From an uncultured Lachnospiraceae bacterium (lineage in GTDB: Bacteria; Bacillota; Clostridia; Lachnospirales; Lachnospiraceae): a stretch of DNA of 17,253 bases. The notes under the pieces were generated by a model. The model saw nothing but the letters and a program-made list of their open reading frames with translations. It was not told where the DNA came from and searched no databases. The first letter of the stretch is position 1. Every line of letters starts with the position of its first letter. Shown here piece by piece: positions 13,800-17,253 of the stretch. The position numbers were made by a program, and so were the translations under genes. The stretch covers positions 1-17,253 of the forward strand of contig CANQEC010000025.1 in the NCBI GenBank assembly GCA_947594335.1. Reading direction: 5' to 3'.

Positions 13800-13878
13800 T
13801 GTGTTCCTCCTTATATTTTCGGATGTTCTTAATACAAAATCTGTAACAGAGGACCATCTCTTTTCCACAACGCAGATT

Positions 13879-13907
13879 ATTCTATCATGATTTTTCCATG
13901 TTTGCAA
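13879..13907 (-). promoter_or_regulatory. Internal promoter for rplS within the end of trmD
   Basis: On the minus strand, TTGCAA (13907-13902) and TAGAAT (13884-13879) are separated by 17 nt. Transcription would begin near 13872, giving a leader of about 72 nt before rplS. The leader contains a small TCTG-TTA-CAGA hairpin; a Firmicutes-type L19 leader is possible but I cannot confirm the consensus. Confidence 0.55.
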
Positions 13908-14688
13908 GAAGTTTTGACAAAAAAGTGATCTGGTCCAAAGTAATCTCCTCTTCTGCCTGTCCGGATATGAGCCCGCGCAGATATTTCCGGTCCTTTTTGT
14001 CAAATACGGCCCGCTCCAGCAGCTCCGGCCTGTTCCTCAGCGTCCTTAAAATCGACTGTTCTCTTCTCCAGCGGTCCACGTTGGCATGATGGCCCGACAA
14101 AAGTACCGGCGGCACCTTTTTGCCTCTCCAGTCCTCGGGACGGCTGTACTGCGGATACTCCAGCAGTCCGCCCTGAAAGCTTTCCGTCTGACCGGATTCC
14201 TGATTGCTCAGAACACCGGGAACCATACGGGAAATCGCGTCCATCATAACAAGAGCCGGAAGCTCTCCTCCTGTCAGCACGTAATCCCCGATCGAGACAT
14301 GGTCCGTGACAATCTCATCAAGAACCCTCTCATCAATCCCCTCGTAATGTCCGCAGAGAAAAACCAGATCCCCTTCACCGGCAAGTTCCTCTGCCATCTT
14401 CTGATCGAACACGCGCCCCTGCGGAGTCAGGCAGATCACGCGGCACTGTGACGGCAGCTTCGCTTCCAGGGATTCAAATGCCCGCATAACCGGTTCCGCC
14501 TGCATGACCATACCGGCCCCGCCGCCGTAAGGATAATCGTCGATCCTGCCGTCCCCTCTCAGAGAAAAGCTGCGGATATTGACTGTATGAAGACGGATGA
14601 TGCCTTTCGCCATGGCCCGCCCCGTAATGCTGGTGCCAAGCGCATCTTCGACCATCTCCGGAAACAGGGTCAGAACATGAAAATTCAT
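13885..14688 (-). CDS. trmD: tRNA (guanine-37 N1)-methyltransferase
   Basis: TrmD methylates G37 next to the anticodon, preventing +1 frameshifting. The 267-residue protein is a SPOUT trefoil-knot enzyme: YGGGAGMVMQ (54-63), LCGHYEGIDERV (111-122), the SAM-binding knot SIGDYVLTGGELPA (132-145), Arg154, LLEYPQYSRPEDWRG (175-189) and LLSGHHANVDRWRREQS. Position 169, the catalytic Asp of the Haemophilus enzyme, is Glu here (TESF). The C-terminal domain is longer than in E. coli. The ATG at 14688 has AGGAGG, which overlaps the end of rimM. rimM-trmD-rplS is a conserved order. Confidence 0.98.
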   Translation of the reverse strand: MNFHVLTLFPEMVEDALGTSITGRAMAKGIIRLHTVNIRSFSLRGDGRIDDYPYGGGAGMVMQAEPVMRAFESLEAKLPSQCRVICLTPQGRVFDQKMAEELAGEGDLVFLCGHYEGIDERVLDEIVTDHVSIGDYVLTGGELPALVMMDAISRMVPGVLSNQESGQTESFQGGLLEYPQYSRPEDWRGKKVPPVLLSGHHANVDRWRREQSILRTLRNRPELLERAVFDKKDRKYLRGLISGQAEEEITLDQITFLSKLLANMEKS

Positions 14689-14700
14689 GAAAAGCCTCCT

Positions 14701-15210
14701 TTATTCAATCATACCGTCAAGCAGATGCACCTGCATAACCCCGTCTGCGATATTCACATCCAGTATGCACTGATGAATGGCCGGAATCAGAACTTCCTTT
14801 CCGCCGGGGGTACGAACCACATAGACATCATTTGCACCCGTCTGGAGAACGTCTCCAAGAATGCCGAACTCGCTGCCGTCCTCAAGGACAATGCGAAGGC
14901 CGATCAGATCGGCGATATAGTATTCATCTTTCTCCAGCCTGACCGCATCCTTTCGCGGAACATAAAGATCCTTTCCTTTGTAGGACTCGACATCCTCGAT
15001 TCTGTCATGTCCGCGAAATTTCAGGATTACCATATTTTTAAAAAATTTTACTCTCTCGATCTCAAGCTCGCCAAAGCCGGCGCCATCTTGTATATACACC
15101 TTTTTCAGTCTTTTAAATTTCGAAGGGTCATCCGTCGTCGGAAAAACCTTGACCTCGCCCTGCAGTCCATGCGTGCTTGCGACTGCACCAACTCTGAAAT
15201 TTTCTGTCAT
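14701..15210 (-). CDS. rimM: 16S rRNA processing protein RimM
   Basis: RimM binds ribosomal protein S19 and helps mature the head of the 30S subunit. The 169-residue protein has the N-terminal signature RVGAVASTHGLQGEVKVFP (6-24). A PRC-barrel half follows, with YYIADLIGL, GDVLQTGANDVYVV and VLIPAIHQCILDVN. The length is normal. The ATG at 15210 has GGGAG upstream. It follows khpA after a 148-base gap with a 12-bp hairpin, and trmD follows after 12 bases. Confidence 0.97.
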   Translation of the reverse strand: MTENFRVGAVASTHGLQGEVKVFPTTDDPSKFKRLKKVYIQDGAGFGELEIERVKFFKNMVILKFRGHDRIEDVESYKGKDLYVPRKDAVRLEKDEYYIADLIGLRIVLEDGSEFGILGDVLQTGANDVYVVRTPGGKEVLIPAIHQCILDVNIADGVMQVHLLDGMIE

Positions 15211-15358
15211 TTTTACTCCCGGGCGCGCCGCGCCGTTTTATATGTCTGTAAAGACGATAAGAAGTACGCTGCGCGTACTTCTTACTGCCGTTTGTATTCG
15301 ATCGTAACCAGCGGCGATACCAAAACTCAAAGTCATGACTGCCGTATCTGTCCTTTTG
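15211..15358. other. khpA-rimM intercistronic gap with a 12-bp hairpin
   Basis: TAAGAAGTACGC (15258-15269) and GCGTACTTCTTA (15273-15284) are perfect reverse complements around a 3-nt loop. On the minus strand TCGTCTTT follows, a weak U-tract, so partial termination is possible. A near-perfect palindrome could also be a DNA operator. I see no coding sequence and no clear promoter in the gap. Confidence 0.6.
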
Positions 15359-15586
15359 CTACAGAATATCCACGATAACCTTTATGTCATCTCTGGATGC
15401 CGCAGCTTTTACAACAGAGCGGATTGCCTTTGCAATCCTGCCCTGCTTGCCGATTACTTTTCCCATGTCAGAAGGAGCCACCTTGAGCTCCAGCACCAGA
15501 GCCTTTCCGCTCTGCTTTTCTGTCACTTCCACTTCATCCGGATTATCGACCAGAGACTTTGCAATTATTTCAACTAACTCTTTCAT
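15359..15586 (-). CDS. khpA: KhpA family KH-domain RNA-binding protein (YlqC)
   Basis: KhpA is a small RNA-binding protein that partners with KhpB (Jag/EloR) in Firmicutes and affects cell elongation and RNA regulation. The 75-residue protein is one KH domain with the GxxG loop in VIGKQGRIAKAIR (44-56) and the strand DIKVIVDIL at the C-terminus. The ATG at 15586 has GAGGTG upstream. It lies between rpsP (17 bases) and rimM, its standard position. Confidence 0.95.
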   Translation of the reverse strand: MKELVEIIAKSLVDNPDEVEVTEKQSGKALVLELKVAPSDMGKVIGKQGRIAKAIRSVVKAAASRDDIKVIVDIL

Positions 15587-15603
15587 ATATGCACACCTCT
15601 GCT

Positions 15604-15849
15604 CTATTTTTCAATCCCGGCTACCTTGAAGAGCTTTCCAACTGTCTCGGTCGGCTGTGCGCCGTTAGCAAGCCACTTCTTAGCCAGTTCTTCATTAATC
15701 TTGAATTCACTCGGATCCGTGTTTGGATTGTAGGTTCCGATCTCCTCGATAAATCTTCCGTCTCGCGGACATCTGGAATCAGCTACAACGATTCTATAGA
15801 AAGGATTTTTCTTCTTTCCCATTCTTCTCAATCTGATCTTTACCGCCAC
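15604..15849 (-). CDS. rpsP: 30S ribosomal protein S16
   Basis: The 81-residue protein has the S16 pattern: MAVKIRLRRMGKKKNPFYRI (1-20), VVADSRCPRDGRFIEEIG and a C-terminal GAQPTETVGKLFK. The start is a GTG at 15849. AAGGAGG (complement of 15858-15864) lies 8 nt upstream and this gives the usual N-terminus. An upstream in-frame GTG at 15858 overlaps that ribosome binding site and is rejected. ffh ends 54 bases upstream. Confidence 0.97.
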   Translation of the reverse strand: MAVKIRLRRMGKKKNPFYRIVVADSRCPRDGRFIEEIGTYNPNTDPSEFKINEELAKKWLANGAQPTETVGKLFKVAGIEK

Positions 15850-15903
15850 TCTTTTCACCTCCTTAGGCAGATTATAGTATCAGCCGGAAACTGGTTCCCG
15901 CTG

Positions 15904-17253
15904 TTAAAAGGGAAGCTTAAACTTACCTCTTTTACCTGTTCTTCCTCCGAGCAGACCGGAGTACTGTTTCATCATCTTCCTGCTCTGGTCAAACTGTTTC
16001 ACCAGACGGTTTACTTCCGAAATATCAACGCCGGCTCCCGCCGCGATCCTTTTCTTGCGCGATGGATTCAGCAGATCCGGATTTGAGCGCTCCTCCGGCG
16101 TCATCGAAAGGATGATCGCCTCAATCTGCGCCATCTTTTTCTCGTCGATCGAATCCTCGATCTGCTTCATCTGTGATCCGCCAACACCGGGAATCATACT
16201 CAGAATACTCGAAATACCGCCCATATTTTTCATCTGGTTCATGCTTTCGAGATAATCGTCAAAACCAAACCTGGCTTTCCGCAGCTTCTGCTCCATATCG
16301 CGGGCTTTCTCTTCGTCGATCGCCTCCTGAGCCTTCTCGATCAGGGACATCACATCTCCCATGCCGAGAATCCGCGATGCCATGCGCTCCGGATAAAACT
16401 GCTCCAGATCCGAGAGCTTTTCTCCCATACCCGCGTACAGAATCGGCTTCCCGCAGGTTGCCCGGATTGACAAAGCCGCTCCGCCTCTCGTATCTCCGTC
16501 AAGCTTCGTGAGGATAACCCCGTCGATTCCTATTTTGTCCTGAAACATGGAAGCGACGTTTACCGCGTCCTGTCCTGTCATAGCATCCACGACAAGCACG
16601 GTCTGGTCGACCTGAATTTCTCTCTTAATGTCCTGAAGCTCCTGCATCATCTGCTCATCCACATGGAGACGTCCCGCCGTATCCAGCAGAACCACATTCA
16701 GATTATTTCCCCGCGCATATTCGACCGCCTGGCGGGCAATCTTTACGGGGCTTTCCCCCTCGCCGAGCGAAAAGACCTCGACGCCCTGTTTTTCACCGTT
16801 GATCTCAAGCTGTCTGATCGCGGCAGGCCGGTAAACATCGCAGGCCGCCAGAAGGGGGGTTCTTCCTTTTGATTTCAGCTTCCCGGCCAGTTTTGCCGCA
16901 GTCGTCGTCTTGCCGGCTCCCTGCAGTCCGACCATCATGATCACCGTAACCTCGCCGCCGGGCCGCAGGGTGATCTCCGTCATCTCGGAACCCATCAGCC
17001 TGACCAGCTCATCATTGACGATCTTGATGACCGGCGTGCGCAGAGTGATCGTACCGCCGATCGCCGCCGGTTCTCCGCCGTAATAGCCCACCATGGGAGA
17101 CAGCAGCATGCGCTCCCCGCGCGGCGCCTCCCTGTATTTTTTATAAAAAGCCGCATCGAAATCATGCCCGAAATCGCTTTCCTCCGCGAAAAAAACATCC
17201 GTCACGCTGCCGCTTTCCGGCTCATATACGATGTAAAATATTCCATTCCATAG
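15904..17253 (-). CDS. ffh: Signal recognition particle protein Ffh, GTPase and M domains, fused at its N-terminus to foreign sequence (open at right edge)
   Basis: Ffh binds signal sequences and 4.5S RNA to target proteins to the membrane. From about 17031 downward the frame is typical Ffh: VIKIVNDELVRLMGS, G1 GLQGAGKTT (16929-16903), DTAGRLH, DAMTGQDAVN, TKLDGDTRGG, then a Met-rich M domain with GGISSILSMIPGVGG and a basic C-terminus. The 85 or so residues of the N domain are missing. In their place, in the same frame, lies sequence open to the window edge that reads WNGIFYIVYEPESGSV and later MVGYYGGEPAAIGG. This does not resemble Ffh; it resembles a class of Lachnospiraceae secreted or prepilin-like proteins. 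The GTG at 17205 has no ribosome binding site, so the real start is outside. This is either a chimeric assembly join or a real fusion. Downstream rpsP-khpA-rimM-trmD-rplS is the normal context. Confidence 0.85.
   Translation of the reverse strand, partial: LWNGIFYIVYEPESGSVTDVFFAEESDFGHDFDAAFYKKYREAPRGERMLLSPMVGYYGGEPAAIGGTITLRTPVIKIVNDELVRLMGSEMTEITLRPGGEVTVIMMVGLQGAGKTTTAAKLAGKLKSKGRTPLLAACDVYRPAAIRQLEINGEKQGVEVFSLGEGESPVKIARQAVEYARGNNLNVVLLDTAGRLHVDEQMMQELQDIKREIQVDQTVLVVDAMTGQDAVNVASMFQDKIGIDGVILTKLDGDTRGGAALSIRATCGKPILYAGMGEKLSDLEQFYPERMASRILGMGDVMSLIEKAQEAIDEEKARDMEQKLRKARFGFDDYLESMNQMKNMGGISSILSMIPGVGGSQMKQIEDSIDEKKMAQIEAIILSMTPEERSNPDLLNPSRKKRIAAGAGVDISEVNRLVKQFDQSRKMMKQYSGLLGGRTGKRGKFKLPF

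Noticed and set aside
14587..15378. 263-codon plus-strand ORF opposite rimM
   Set aside because: It is a shadow of rimM and trmD, spans their intergenic gaps, and has no ribosome binding site or family similarity.
15604..15858. S16 starting at the upstream GTG (15858)
   Set aside because: That GTG overlaps the AAGGAGG ribosome binding site; the GTG at 15849 has correct spacing and the conserved MAVKIRL start.
15904..17205. Taking the GTG at 17205 as the true start of a complete 433-residue Ffh
   Set aside because: There is no ribosome binding site, the frame stays open to the window edge, and the N-terminal 57 residues are not the Ffh N domain.
1..17253. tRNA, rRNA, CRISPR arrays, insertion sequences, phage or defence genes
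   Set aside because: None was recognised. The repeats seen are too few and too short for a CRISPR array, and no transposase, integrase or toxin-antitoxin motif appears.

Overview
The window looks like a chromosomal segment from an anaerobic Clostridia member, most likely of the Lachnospiraceae and plausibly an acetogen or CO-dehydrogenase user. This rests on strong AGGAGG-type ribosome binding sites, the ffh-rpsP-khpA-rimM-trmD-rplS order, three type I signal peptidases around rbgA, the DUF512 / der-plsY-gpsA neighbourhood, the long divergent PRPP-synthetase type, and a cooC/cooT pair. It is moderately GC-rich. Taxonomy is inferred from gene content only. All genes except one are on the minus strand.

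Right to left, which is the direction of transcription: (1) 17253-15904 is an open frame holding the GTPase and M domains of the signal recognition particle protein Ffh. Its N domain is absent, and a frame resembling a different, secreted or pilin-like protein runs into it in phase from the window edge. (2) 15849-13452 carries the ribosome and tRNA maturation block rpsP, khpA, rimM, trmD, rplS, with an internal promoter for rplS. (3) 13319-9272 carries lepB, rbgA, lepB, lepB, rnhB, yraN: protein export, 50S assembly, RNA removal from DNA, and a nuclease-fold protein. (4) 9157-6243 carries a membrane-anchored DUF2726 protein, pgeF, and a DUF512 radical-SAM-like protein. (5) A lone plus-strand divergent PRPP synthetase (4980-6158) faces the DUF512 gene across a strong GC-rich hairpin. 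It shares a divergent promoter region with (6) der-plsY-gpsA (4783-1756), which ends in a clear intrinsic terminator. (7) 1476-1 is a probable nickel-handling group: a His/Cys-rich putative metal-binding protein with its own promoter, the small nickel-binding CooT, and a CooC-type CODH maturation ATPase cut by the left edge. Between cooT and cooC lie 387 bases without a recognisable gene, containing an inverted repeat and a tiny ORF with an ideal ribosome binding site.

Most of the window is ordinary housekeeping. The parts worth attention are the Ffh chimera at the right edge, the nickel cluster with its two Rex-operator-like repeats and unusual intergenic region, and several unexplained RNA hairpins next to ribosome binding sites. 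No tRNA, rRNA, CRISPR array, insertion sequence or phage gene was seen.
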